From: Brachionus manjavacas
Taxonomy: Eukaryota; Rotifera; Eurotatoria; Ploima; Brachionidae
NCBI GenBank assembly: GCA_019054805.1
Contig: JAHQIY010000004.1
Location: forward strand, 1,240,001-1,304,000
Direction: 5' to 3'
Length of the DNA: 64,000 nt
Part shown: one piece after another, positions 12,048 through 21,665 of the stretch
Layout of the letters: each line of letters starts with the position of its first letter
How positions within the stretch are numbered: position 1 is the first letter of the stretch
Made by a program: the position numbers and the translations under genes
Notes under the pieces: model-generated
Seen by the model: only the letters and a program-made list of their open reading frames with translations
Database searches by the model: none
What the model was told of the DNA's origin: nothing

Positions 12048-12251
12048 TCAAAAAGATCGTGACTCTACCAAATGGAAATGATATGGCGTTGAATTGGAAC
12101 AAGTTAAATGTACCTTTCCAACCTTTTTCAAGAATTGCATCTGCAAAAATTTAGTCGGTTTTGAAATCAGATTAAAAAGGCCAAGCCAGAGCAAGCAAAA
12201 GGAGAAGACCGAATAACGCAACAAAAGCTTTATTACTTGATTAAAATTCAT
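12048..12251 (-). CDS. Unrecognised small gene with N-terminal membrane segment, copy A
   Basis: The ATG at 12251 opens a 67-codon frame, MNFNQVIKLLLRYSVFSFCL and onwards. It begins with about 28 mostly hydrophobic residues (signal anchor or signal peptide), then a basic stretch with FLKKVGKVHLTCSNSTPYHF including one NST glycosylation site. A GTAGAG donor after HFHL and a CCACCAG acceptor further on could join it to a short exon reading LVCNVNLKFQTRS, which itself ends at a good GTAACT donor. Beyond that the two copies differ by a 2-bp indel, so the 3' end is unsettled. An opposing frame on the + strand is open too, so strand choice rests on the ATG, the hydrophobic leader and the splice sites. 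Confidence 0.4.
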   Translation of the reverse strand: MNFNQVIKLLLRYSVFSFCLLWLGLFNLISKPTKFLQMQFLKKVGKVHLTCSNSTPYHFHLVESRSF

Positions 12252-12356
12252 TTTTATTCTTTTTTGTTGTTTGTTTTTTTAACCATTATACATTAAATTA
12301 CAAATTAATTTGGCGAGGAATAACACTGTCACCAATAGCAAGCAAGGCGTTCTGCA

Positions 12357-12610
12357 ACTATAGTGTGCATTTATTAGATTGCCAAGTGAAAATATGTGAA
12401 AACTGTGGGCAAGAAATAAAGAAAATAGAAGAATCAGAACACTTATTAACTTGTCGTCCAGCTATTATTCCTCTTTTTAGTAGCCCGCGCTGTAACACGG
12501 GGCTAACAGAAGATGAGTTTGTGCAGCATATTGTCGGATGCATGGTTCCTAGAGAAAAGTGTAGGCTGTGTGGGGAAGAAAAAAGTCCTAACCATACTTG
12601 TATTGCCTGA
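12357..12610 (+). CDS. Zinc-finger protein fragment (CxxC…HxxxC repeats)
   Basis: The frame reads VHLLDCQVKICENCGQEI, EESEHLLTCRP, then CNTGLTEDEFVQHIVGC and a closing CRLCGEEKSPNHTC. These repeated C-x2-C…H-x3-C units resemble TRAF/XAF1-type zinc fingers. It starts abruptly at the inner border of inverted repeat 1, where the frame stays open back into the arm but loses any family resemblance. I take it as a 5'-truncated gene or a domain belonging to the LTR element whose 3' end follows at 12.9 kb. The stop is at 12,608–12,610. Confidence 0.5.
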
Positions 12611-12862
12611 ATAAGGATACCTTAATGGAAAATGGGTAAGGAGAAGATGAAACTATTTGGAAGCGAAGAAGAAAATTGAAAAGAGATTTAAAAAAAAAAA
12701 AAAAAACCCTTATTGAAAAATATTAACTTTTTTGAAACATTTTAATTTTTTTTGAAATTTTAGTTAAATTTGTTATAACTTATATTTTTCTTTTTTTTGA
12801 AAAATTATGAGCAAAATTAAGTTACATTTTTGTTTTGTTTTGAAAATTGTCTTTTTTTTAAA

Positions 12863-13140
12863 TATTTGATGAAATTGAGGACAATTTCCAATCTAAGAAG
12901 GGAGGAATGTAGTATAGTGACACAATCAGACTGTAAAAATAACTTGATTCATTAATAGGATTCATTATTGTTGTTGTTAGGAAAAATATAAAACTTATTT
13001 TAGATAAAGTGTTTTAAATTAATACTAAGCTTATTATTCACACACTCGGCCTGTACTCCAATTCTAATAAGTTAATCTCTTATCTTGAATTTTTAAAATA
13101 ATATTTAAATAATCTTCAAAAAAATAAATTCAAGCAACTG
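12863..13140 (+). mobile_element. LTR retrotransposon 3' end: pol C-terminus, polypurine tract, LTR
   Basis: A short frame ends EIEDNFQSKKGGM and stops at 12,910–12,912; this acidic, Lys/Gly-rich finish is typical of Gypsy-type pol. Its last codons overlap a polypurine tract, AAGAAGGGAGGA, immediately followed by TGTAGTATAGTGACACAATC, a TG-initial LTR start at 12,908. The same LTR start is found inverted at 57,157. The LTR's right end is not fixed; no 5' LTR, gag or RT is present here. Confidence 0.65.
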
Positions 13141-13570
13141 TTTAAAATTGAGCATTTATTTATTTATTAAATGATCATTAAGGTTCCGGTAATGAAAAAC
13201 GTCCTCAATATCGATTTTCGACCTCAAATTCGTAAACTGAAGAAATCTAAAAACCCCAGAATACCAATTTTTAAGGGGTGAGAATTTTTTCTTTTTTTTG
13301 TTTTTTTTTGTATCTAGTCCCAGGGGATCACCTGACCCCAATTAAGGTATACAAATTCTGAACAAATTGTAGGTTTTAGTTTTTCAAAATTTTGAAGCCA
13401 AATAAATTAGTTGAAAAAGTTGCTATTTTCTCAATTTTTATTGAAATCATTAATTTTTTTTAAAGTTTATTTTGAGTCATTTAAAAAATTAAAATTAAAT
13501 CTTTATCGCTAATCCTATAGTTTGTAAAAAAATTTCGAATCTCATATTTGGAAATTTCAAAAATATTATT
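13141..13570. other. AT-rich DNA, no gene
   Basis: A 61-codon minus-strand frame at 13,156–13,341 has no recognisable domain and runs through a T tract, so I do not call it. Confidence 0.4.
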
Positions 13571-13848
13571 GCAGAGTTGTTTTAAAGTCACAAGTATGAA
13601 TTTAAGTCCTAGTCCGGATTTTTTTTTTTTTTTAAAAGTCCAAGTCTTTTATTCTAAAATTGCATGAAAATTCTTAAATATGGCAAATCTTAAATAATGC
13701 ATTTAACAAACCAAGAGTATAAATATTTTGATATTTGCCTGATCTAGCAAATTAAAAAATTGGACTATTTTTTTCGAATTTTGAACTCCGGACTTCACTT
13801 TTTTTCTAACGATTTGGACTTTATTTTAAGACTTTTAAACAGCTCTGG
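13571..13848. mobile_element. GACTT-family MITE, copy 2 (278 bp)
   Basis: Ends GCAGAGTTGTTTTAAAGTC and ACTTTTAAACAGCTCTGG match the family's inverted terminus with few changes. It is flanked by a perfect 6-bp duplication, ATTATT (13565–13570 and 13849–13854), which fixes the family's target-site length. Confidence 0.75.
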
Positions 13849-13854
13849 ATTATT

Positions 13855-14776
13855 GCCACATTCTTCAAGTTCACCTAGATTTAAAGTTTAACTGCCTTAT
13901 TTTTTTTAAAGTCGTTTTTTTAAATTCATCTAAAATTTTTAGAAATTGATGATATTATACTCAAAAAATTAAAACAAAATTTAATAATAATTTTACTTCT
14001 TTGTAACATTATTGCTACTTTTTTTCTCATCTTGAAGTAAATGATCAATTGAAAATATCATTTCAATTCAAAGAGTATCTTTAGATAACAATATTTTTAA
14101 GAACAAAATTACAATAATTCATTTTCTAGATTTTTGATAATTTCACATGCTAATAAACTTTAAAAAATTTGTTTTTTTTTTAAACTGCTTTAAAACAATA
14201 CTCGAATGCAGAATATTTTTCTAATGCATCTGATATTCTTTGACTATTTCTTTCCAACTCTTCTGCAGACAAAAAATTATGTTTTAAATGTTTTACGAAT
14301 TTAAGAAAATTTATTCTTGTAAAAAAGAAAAATTTAAGAGGCTTAATTTATTTGGGCTTGATTAAATATTTCGATCACTGAAAAAAGAAAAGAATTATCT
14401 ATCATGGTCGTAGCTCTTGAAAATTTCCACTAATTTCTTTTTGAAATAAAGTTTAATTGCTTTGTTGATCAACAACCATAATCACGACTTGCAAGAAACT
14501 AAATTCAAGACTTGCCAGATGGTTATAGTAGTGATTTGACATTCGTAATTTTTTTTAAATAAACGTATAAACAAAAAGGCCAACAAAAATGATGAATTTA
14601 TCATAATTTTTGGAAAATTTTTAAAAACCATTGAAAAATATACTTTTTTTCACGTGAATTTACGCAAAAACCTTTTTCTTTAATGGTAAAAAATGGTAAA
14701 ATGACAGTTACATAAAATTGCAAAAATACCCCACTAATTAATTATACGTTTCAGATTTAGTTTTCCAATAATGGTC
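13855..14776. other. AT-rich intergenic DNA
   Basis: No gene or paired repeat recognised. Confidence 0.45.
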
Positions 14777-14941
14777 AGCTTCAAGTTGTGTTCAAGAGTT
14801 TTGCTCTTTCTCCGACACTGTTTGTAATACTGATTGACTATGTCATGAAGAATACAACTGTCAGTACGAGGGGTTGACAATGGAGATTAACAGAAAAGCT
14901 TGAAGACTTTGACTTTGAGGATGATCAGGTTATTATTTAAT
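14777..14941 (+). pseudogene. LINE reverse transcriptase fragment
   Basis: The frame reads ALSPTLFVILIDYVMKNTTV, then, after an internal stop, QWRLTEKLEDFDFEDDQ. This is the RT block from LSPTLF to the catalytic FADD box, here changed to FEDD. The stop and the altered catalytic motif show it is dead. The LINE type (RTE/CR1-like) is judged from memory of family patterns. Confidence 0.65.
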
Positions 14942-15088
14942 ACTGAAGAAGTAATAATTAGGAGGAGTAGTAGAAAAAAAAAATGTAGGGATAAAATAAT
15001 CTCAAGCATTGGTATTATTAAATTATTAAAGATGAAAAAAAAATCAAATAAATTCTGACCACTATTGGAAAAAATTGTCAAGCCAGCG

Positions 15089-15366
15089 TATTCGAGACGT
15101 TTGAGATCTAAAGTAAACCAGGTCCAATTCTAATTGAACTCAAAGAAGAAGCAAGCAGAAATCTACTTTTCCTAGCAGCAAAAAAGTTTCGAGATTCAAA
15201 TACTTTCAAAACAGTTTATCTTAGACCAGATTTGACTGAAACCGAAAGAGCTTTAGACTTTGAATTGAGAAAACAAAGAAACGAAGCAAATAATGGTCTT
15301 TTACAAGAATCGCCCTTTCAATTAGGCATCCGTGAGAATCAGATCGTCATATTCAAGAAGCAATAA
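15089..15366 (+). pseudogene. LINE ORF1 C-terminal fragment
   Basis: One frame reads FKTVYLRPDLTETERALDFE, LRKQRNEANNGLL and IRENQIVIFKKQ before a stop at 15,364–15,366. A preceding piece, SRRLRSKVNQ, is in another frame. This is the conserved C-terminal block of ORF1 proteins in several LINE families. It lies downstream of the RT fragment, the reverse of normal LINE order, so at least two insertions or a rearrangement are involved. Confidence 0.6.
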
Positions 15367-15471
15367 TCGTTCATCAAAATCTCAAGACATTGGATAAAAG
15401 ATGATCTCAAAATATTAATAAGAAATAAAAAATTTAAGATACAGGAAATTTTCATGGAACTGGAAGGATAT

Positions 15472-15709
15472 GAATCTTTATAATGATTACAAACGTATCT
15501 GTTAATTTGTTTCTGCGGAAATAAAAAGAGCCAGACTAACTTATGAACAAAATTTAGAAAAAAAAGCTAGGAAGAAACCAAAATTATTATACAAATACCT
15601 AAATGATAAACAAGTAATCATAGAATCTATCAAAGCATTAAAAAAGTCAAACAATGAATTGAGCCAAGAAAAGAAAGATATATCAAATCTAGAGTTTCCT
15701 AAAGATTAA
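15472..15709 (+). pseudogene. LINE ORF2 linker fragment (endonuclease–RT junction)
   Basis: With one stop near the start, the frame reads AEIKRARLTYEQNLEKKARK, then KPKLLYKYLNDKQ and SIKALKKSNNELSQEKKDIS. This is the segment before the RT domain of LINE ORF2. It is separated from, and out of order with, the RT fragment at 14.8 kb. Confidence 0.55.
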
Positions 15710-15799
15710 TTGTACATCCATTTTGGCTCTTATTTTACTTTCCATAATTTTTCGTGGAATTGAAGTGATTGGAATTCATTTTTTTTAATTAAAAATATA

Positions 15800-16930
15800 T
15801 ATTTTTGTCTTCTAGTTCATGGTGATAGTCTTACACATTTAGTCTTTCATTGTCTTTGGAAATATAGTTTAATACATATTTGATTGAGCCCAAACAACCG
15901 CGCAAACTCAACATTGATGTGACAATGAATGTTTTCAGCATAAAAAGGATCTAAGGAATCAAATAACGATTGTCATGTCCCCTCTTTTTTATGTTTCTGT
16001 CATTATTTCGACGTCAGGAAATGGGGAAACTATTTGGTCCCAAACTGTCATTTAACTATAAGATTTTGGAAGATGCAAAAGAAGATTAGACATCAGCAAA
16101 AATAGGAAACAAAATTAAACTTAGTTTGAAATAACATCCAGACAAACGAAATTCATAATCGCAGCATCCAAAAAACTAAAGAGTCATTTATAATATTTTA
16201 TGTCACTATAATTTTTTCTATTTTATTTTAGATTTGTAATTCTTTGTTTTCAAGTAATCGATTGCATTGGGGGTAGACGTTCTATCATTGGCATGCATCC
16301 ATAACAACATGTGATCATGAGCAAAGCCGCGTTTCAGGTATTGTTTGACACGGACAAAAGCACAAAAGCTTCTATGGCTCCAATTTTGTGCTCTTCAGTT
16401 AATTCCTTGAAAAATCACTCCTTTCAAAAAGGACGGTAGAATTAAAGTGCGAATAATTGGTTGGTTTGGATTAGAATTTCCATTGTAAAATTGCTCCATT
16501 ACACCTTAAATATCAAGAATCCGCATTTGGGATTTATGAGTACGAAGTAGTTTTATATTATTTTTTCGATTTTAATCATCCACTTACAATATATAGTTGC
16601 AAATATATATAGTCATGCAAAGAATTTCATTCGGATTGTTGTTGCGAACACTGATTCGGTGCTTGTAAAATTCTTTAAGAGCCAGCCTTAATTTGATAGT
16701 TAACACAGCTTGGTTGTTTTTGATATCCGTCATCGTTTCCAGCTTCACTACGGAAATAACAAAGGGAAACAAAGTGGGTCGCATTTTGGATCTCTCATAT
16801 CAATGCTTTGCATAGAGTTATTGGCCTTTGGCGGAACAATGTTAATTAATTGAAGTCTCTGTTGCCTTGCTAAAGCAGATAGTTCAAATTCATCGTTTTC
16901 TAACTCATCTTGATCATTTCCAGAAGGCAT
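15800..16930 (-). pseudogene. Helitron Rep (rolling-circle) relic
   Basis: On the minus strand, in correct Helitron order, appear DPKCDPLCFPLLFP (Helitron-like N-terminal domain, about 16,750–16,790), EFYKHRISVRNNNPNEI (near 16,620–16,680), QYLKRGFAHDHMLLWM with the HUH-type HDH at 16,312–16,320, and HINVE followed by SIKYVLNYISKDNE (near 15,840–15,920). Intact Helitrons encode a Rep/helicase for rolling-circle transposition. Stops and frameshifts between the blocks and absence of the helicase part show this copy is dead. Element ends were not located. Confidence 0.7.
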
Positions 16931-17250
16931 AAAAAGAAGACAAAAAAGTTTGTTTATTAAAAATAAATTCTGTACCGTATGATCCTAAATTGTTGCTTTA
17001 TTGAAACGGCCATCTAAAAGTATTATATGAAGGTTTTGAACATTATCTCAATAAACATATTTCCAAATTGTAGTTGTCTTTTAAACAAAAAAAATTACGA
17101 AAGAATACAGTAAAATAAAAAAATATTATCGACTAAGAGTTGTTATTTACATTTAAACATGTGCTTTCAATATTGCACAACATTTCGTTCAATCAAATGC
17201 CAGAGTATTTTTTATTCCAACAAATACTCAAGATCTAAATTTAATTATGC
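16931..17250. other. AT-rich DNA between Helitron relic and inverted repeat
   Basis: No gene. The sequence ends at the inner border of inverted repeat 1. Confidence 0.45.
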
Positions 17251-17355
17251 TGCAGAACGCCTTGCTTGCTATTGGTGACAGTGTTATTCCTCGCCAAATT
17301 AATTTGTAATTTAATGTATAATGGTTAAAAAAACAAACAACAAAAAAGAATAAAA

Positions 17356-17559
17356 ATGAATTTTAATCAAGTAATAAAGCTTTTGTTGCGTTATTCGGTC
17401 TTCTCCTTTTGCTTGCTCTGGCTTGGCCTTTTTAATCTGATTTCAAAACCGACTAAATTTTTGCAGATGCAATTCTTGAAAAAGGTTGGAAAGGTACATT
17501 TAACTTGTTCCAATTCAACGCCATATCATTTCCATTTGGTAGAGTCACGATCTTTTTGA
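17356..17559 (+). CDS. Unrecognised small gene with N-terminal membrane segment, copy B
   Basis: The 67-codon frame is identical in translation to copy A at 12,048–12,251. A GTAGAG donor at about 17,540 and CCACCAG acceptor ending at about 17,630 would replace the last six residues with LVCNVNLKFQTRS. The next donor is CTCGAG|GTAACT. In this copy exon 3 stays open for about 55 codons, but a 2-bp difference in the poly(A) tract breaks that frame in copy A. The hydrophobic N-terminus suggests a secreted or type II membrane protein; no family recognised. It sits about 540 bp upstream of the PLAC8 gene, in the same direction. Confidence 0.4.
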   Translation: MNFNQVIKLLLRYSVFSFCLLWLGLFNLISKPTKFLQMQFLKKVGKVHLTCSNSTPYHFHLVESRSF

Positions 17560-18096
17560 ATTGACAAAAAAAACGCATTTCTTTCAAATTTTGATTCCTT
17601 CTTCACTACCCTTTGATTCTCCACCAGCTGGTATGTAATGTTAATTTGAAGTTTCAAACACGCTCGAGGTAACTGTTTTATTGCCTTTTGCAAAATGATA
17701 GCCTTCAGTCCACTCCTTCTGACCAAAAATTTCTGTCTGTTTTTATAAAAAAAAAATTTGACACAATTTTTATACAATCGATACAATTTAATAGCTTCAT
17801 ACAATTATTTAATTGTTTAGGTTGTCAAAAAATTTTCTTCCAAAATAAAAAAAATTTACTATCATGACTTTATTTGCTCTCACTTAAGGTTTTGTTTAAA
17901 TCTTTTTTTCTGAAATATGACTTGGTTTCAATTTATATAAATTTTATTTTATTACTTGAAAGTAAATAATTTATCGCTTCAATAAAAATATTTAAAATGC
18001 ATCGGAACACACAAGTCCATATAAATAAGGTTGATTGAGATCCATCTGACAATTAATAAAATTTTAATAATTTAATCAATCTAAACAAGGAAAAAA

Positions 18097-18711
18097 ATGA
18101 ATACAGATAAAACTAACGAAGAACCAATTTTCACTACTATAACGTAAAAAGTTTTTCTATGTAATAAAATTAATATTTTAAGTATTATTTTTGAAGACAA
18201 CCTGTTAAGGCTGCACCAATAATAAAGGGAGAACAACAGTATTCAAAAAATTAATTTTTTTTCAAAACAATTAAATTCATTCAAAAATTTAAGAAACTAT
18301 GTTTATTCGACGCGAGGTTGGTCAGTTGGTTTGTTTGATTGTTTTGATAATTTCAGAGAATTTCTTTTGGCAATGTTCTGCGCACCATGCTACATGTTTT
18401 ATCTTTTTGATCGAGCAGATGAAAGATTCAGCAATTTAATCTTTGGAAATTTGACTCCTTTGCGTACAAAGATTAGAGTAGAACGATCAATAGATGTAAT
18501 GATGAGATTAAAAAAATTATCCAATTTATCTATTTAATTTTTAAAAACAAAGGGTAATTTGTTCGAAGACGCTTTGGTCGCACATTGCTGTCCCGCATGT
18601 ACAATGGTAATTTAATTTAACTATTTAATCAATTACAAAAAAATTAAACATTTTTTTATTTTCAAGTTGCAAATATCGGAAGAAATGAGATTAACAGATC
18701 CTTTGGTTTAA
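18097..18711 (+). CDS. PLAC8/cornifelin-family cysteine-rich protein, copy B
   Basis: Exons 18097–18143, 18197–18238, 18294–18495, 18553–18606 and 18667–18711 give 129 residues, starting MNTDKTNEEPIFTTITQPVK and ending SEEMRLTDPLV. All four introns (53–60 bp) have GT–AG ends, and phases agree across every junction, which is strong support for the model. The Cys-rich PLAC8 core lies in exons 3–5 (CAPC near residue 58, HCCPAC near 108). Both copies appear intact, so both could be expressed. The two genes are transcribed away from each other. Confidence 0.87.
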
Positions 18712-18823
18712 ATTTTTTTCTTATCTATTTATATTTTTATCTCTAATAGCTAATTGAAAATTAGCTCATATAATTTTGAAATTTACAATTATTTTCTTTT
18801 GACAATAAAATTGTTAAAAATTC

Positions 18824-19015
18824 TAGACTAAAAAATCTATATTACCAAAAAAAGGACCTTTATATTCAATTTGTAGGATTATGGATCTGAAAATACTCAA
18901 AATCAGGTGTGTTAATTTAAAATGTATTCCATTCTAATGGTGTTGAATGACAAGTTTACGTCAGGAACCATACCTTTATTCTAAAAAAAATCTTAAAAAA
19001 GTGCTTAAAATCAAA
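18824..19015. other. AT-rich DNA
   Basis: No gene or paired repeat seen between inverted repeat 1 and the mariner relic. Confidence 0.4.
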
Positions 19016-19520
19016 CTCGCATTTTTATTCTAGTTTTTACTTATGCTTTAATCTTTTTTCAATAAGTTCATTTCATTTCTTTAAATACAAATTTCTACAT
19101 TTAACTCTAGCTACTTTTTTTTTGCGTTTAGGTTCGGTCAGAGATTTTCATCTTTTTTTCTAGGTGTTATTTGAAGCTTCTTCAACAATTTTGAGACAAT
19201 TTACTGGCTTATATCAAACTTTTTGGCTGCTTGACGCTGACAGATGTTGTCTTTGTGATCAAAATCCTTTTTTAGCTTATTGCGTTGTACTTTAATCTTT
19301 TTTTAGGTGTTTGACCAGATCCTTGTATCCTGTCTGGTGAAAATATTCACTCCATATTAGAATTCGGTCAACCGTACTCCATTGATTTTTTCTACCATAA
19401 AATGCCTCATAATGAATATCTTTCAAAGTGATCTATTTTCGTTAAAAAACGCGTACACGCGAGTTCGTAAGCGTCTTCTTTAGATGAATTTGTTTTGGTC
19501 AAATTAAAATTGAATAATTT
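19016..19520 (-). pseudogene. Tc1/mariner-like transposase relic, mostly N-terminal part
   Basis: Minus-strand pieces resemble the better copy at 28.4–28.6 kb: an N-terminal helix-turn-helix segment and the stretch near the end of the element (19,016–19,075). The two are joined with the catalytic middle deleted. Stops and frameshifts are frequent. Confidence 0.5.
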
Positions 19521-19949
19521 TTCTTTATCGTATTTAAAATTTAATTTACACCAAGAAAATGGAAAAAATTTTGAAAAAAAAATAAAGTAATATATGCAAA
19601 ATTTCAGGTCATTAATTGATTCTGATCAAAAGATTTTGAAAAAACTGATCATTTCACTGATAAACCGATAAAATTCTCTTTTTCCATAAAACCTTAAAAT
19701 TTTTTTTTTATCATGAGTCCTGCAAAAATTATCCGAAAAAAGTCAAATTCTGTATAAGAATGTATATTTTTATCTTTCATAATTTTACTTAATCGTAAAT
19801 TGTTTTTCTAATAGAAGTTTAGGACAATCATCATTTTGCACCCTTTAGTTAATACTTTGTTGAAAAAACTTAAAAAAACTGAATAAAAATTTAACAGTCA
19901 ATTTTTTTTAAACTAATTTCACAAATAAATAATCTATTTTCAATACATT

Positions 19950-20137
19950 TCTAAATTTTAAAATTAAGCAAACCCCTCCGCCTCTCTTGTTACCAGTTCA
20001 GTCCTTCCTGAAAAGTTGATAGCCTTCCAACAATGCAACCGAGCTCTCGTCAAACCAGATCTCCGTGATGACGGTAATGGTTGACGATGAACTAGCTGCT
20101 GTCGATTTAAGCAAGTGAACTTTGTTATTTAGACTTG
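19950..20137 (-). pseudogene. LINE endonuclease (APE-type) fragment
   Basis: The frame reads TSLNNKVHLLKSTAASS, ITVITEIWFDESSVALLEGY, QLFRKD, stop, TGNKRGGGVC. It matches the NxKSLxNK…ITETWF…GYxxxRxDR…GGG pattern of the APE endonuclease in LINE ORF2. The single stop falls where the family has Arg (CGA to TGA). Isolated fragment. Confidence 0.65.
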
Positions 20138-20478
20138 TAGCTTATACCTCCTGGATTAGTTGATTCTGGATTTGACTTTAATTTTTACTACGAATGGAAA
20201 ACAGCAGGTGTCCAAGAATGGTTCGAGCAGCCTTAGTAGAGTGGCAATTTTTAGTCGTAGTTTTGATCTCATAGGAGCATTAGCAGAAAGAAGCTTGCAA
20301 ATACAAATAAAAAAATTATTTTTTTTAAACAAAAAGAATTTGTAAAAAAATTCAAAGATTTTGATTTTAAATATTTCAATTTTTTGCCTTATTAAATTAT
20401 TTTTTTATCTTTATTTTAAATCAATTATAAAATTTTATTTTTAAATTTGTAAAATTATTTTATAAAACAAAGTACTTA
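20138..20478. other. No gene recognised
   Basis: A 61-codon + strand frame is present, but it ends in poly(A)-derived lysines and has no recognisable domain. Confidence 0.4.
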
Positions 20479-21444
20479 CCGTAATGCCTTGCCCCCTAAT
20501 GCGGCATTTATTTTAAGAATTCTGGATTTTAATGCATGCATTTAACCCACTTTTTTTTCCAGATAGCTGCGACTAAAAATGCTGCAGTTAATGTCAAAAT
20601 TTTGGTATAAATGCCGCATTAAATATGTAAAAAATTAAAAAAAAAAATTTTTCTATTTTTTCAAATTGTTTCAAAATTTGAAACACAAAAAATGCTCTTC
20701 GGACGTAATGCATGCATGTTAAGTAAAAATTTTGAGTTTTAAAGCTAGTTTATTAAATTCATTTTTAACGCTTTTAAGTGTCCAATTTTTTTTTTATAAT
20801 TTTTATAACTATTATAATAATTTTTATAACATTTTTATAACTATTATCTAAAAGCCACTTCATCAGAATCAACTGCAGCTCGTTTGCCATTAGTAACAAT
20901 GAGATATAATGCGAATAAAGCTCAGTCAGAAGTCGAAAATGAAAGTCCCGAAACAGCAGTAATTGTAGAACCAACCAGAAAAGGCTGTGGTGGTCGCAAA
21001 AAGGGAAGCAAAAATAAAAAAACTCTAGAAAAAGAAGCACGTGAGAGAGAAGCTAGCGAGAGAAAATGATAAAATTTCATTTTTTTTTTTAAACAAATAA
21101 TTTTTATACTGAAAATTTATGCCATTTTTATATTAAAATACCGTTTTTTTATCAATTTAAATAAAATTTCGTGACGCATTAAAACTCAAAATTTTAAATT
21201 TAAATGCATGCATTACGTCCGAAGAGCATTTTTTGTGTTTCAAATTTTGAAACAATTTGAAAAAATAGAAAAATATATTTTTATTATTTTTTACATATTT
21301 AATGCGGCATTTATACCAAAATTTTGACATTAACTGCAGCATTTTTAGTCGCAGCGTATCTGGAAAAAAAAGTGGGTTAAATGCAGCATTAAAATCCAGA
21401 ATTCTGGTTTAAAGTGCAATGCATTAGGGGGCAAGGCATTACGG
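20479..21444. mobile_element. 966-bp TIR element with ~240-bp inverted ends
   Basis: About 240 bp at each end are inverted copies, outer part CCGTAATGCCTTGCCCCCTA. Within the ends the words AATGC, GCATT and AATGCCGCATT recur many times. A 6-bp direct repeat TACTTA flanks the element (20473–20478 and 21445–21450). The unique centre carries one small AT-hook-like ORF. Likely a non-autonomous DNA transposon; its relation to the MULE-like elements at 25.9, 32.4 and 35.3 kb is inferred from the motif-array ends and AT-hook cargo. Confidence 0.75.
20899..21069 (+). CDS. AT-hook-like small ORF inside the 966-bp TIR element
   Basis: From the first ATG (MRYNANKAQSEVENESPETA) the protein is 56 residues. 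The frame is also open upstream of it (KATSSESTAARLPLVT), so an earlier exon may exist. It contains KGCGGRKKGSKNKK, an AT-hook-like basic patch, and ends in a charged helix (LEKEAREREASERK). Composition is clearly more coding-like than the flanking inverted repeats. It may be the C-terminal exon of a SWIM/AT-hook protein like that at 35.6 kb, but no SWIM finger is present. Confidence 0.45.
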   Translation: MRYNANKAQSEVENESPETAVIVEPTRKGCGGRKKGSKNKKTLEKEAREREASERK

Positions 21445-21450
21445 TACTTA

Positions 21451-21665
21451 ACAAAATGTCAGTATTACTGATAATGTCAAAGCAAAATAGGTTTACATTT
21501 ATTTTTTATTTTTAGATGTAACAGAATAGTTACAAAATGTAAAATTTAACATTATTACTTTATTCCTTTTCGCTAAAAAGTGATTAAATGTAGATCGAAT
21601 TTAAATGATTGAATTAAAATTAATTTAACTAGCTTTATTTTAATATTCAATTATTTAAATTAATT
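21451..21665. other. AT-rich DNA
   Basis: Nothing recognised. Confidence 0.4.

Larger units (their letters stand above)
10784..12356. repeat. Inverted repeat 1, left arm (1,573 bp)
   Basis: This segment recurs in reverse complement at 17251–18823 with near identity; differences I noticed are mainly in homopolymer lengths. The inner edge is the word GGCGTTCTGCA, after which the two arms diverge abruptly. The outer edge is GAATTTTTAACAATTTT. Each arm carries two genes in the same order, so this is a segmental inverted duplication rather than a simple transposon terminus. Confidence 0.9.
17251..18823. repeat. Inverted repeat 1, right arm (1,573 bp)
   Basis: Reverse complement of 10784–12356; coordinates of paired bases sum to about 29,607–29,609 along the arm. 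The 4.9 kb spacer between the arms carries the zinc-finger ORF, LTR element, MITE, LINE pieces and Helitron relic. Confidence 0.9.
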
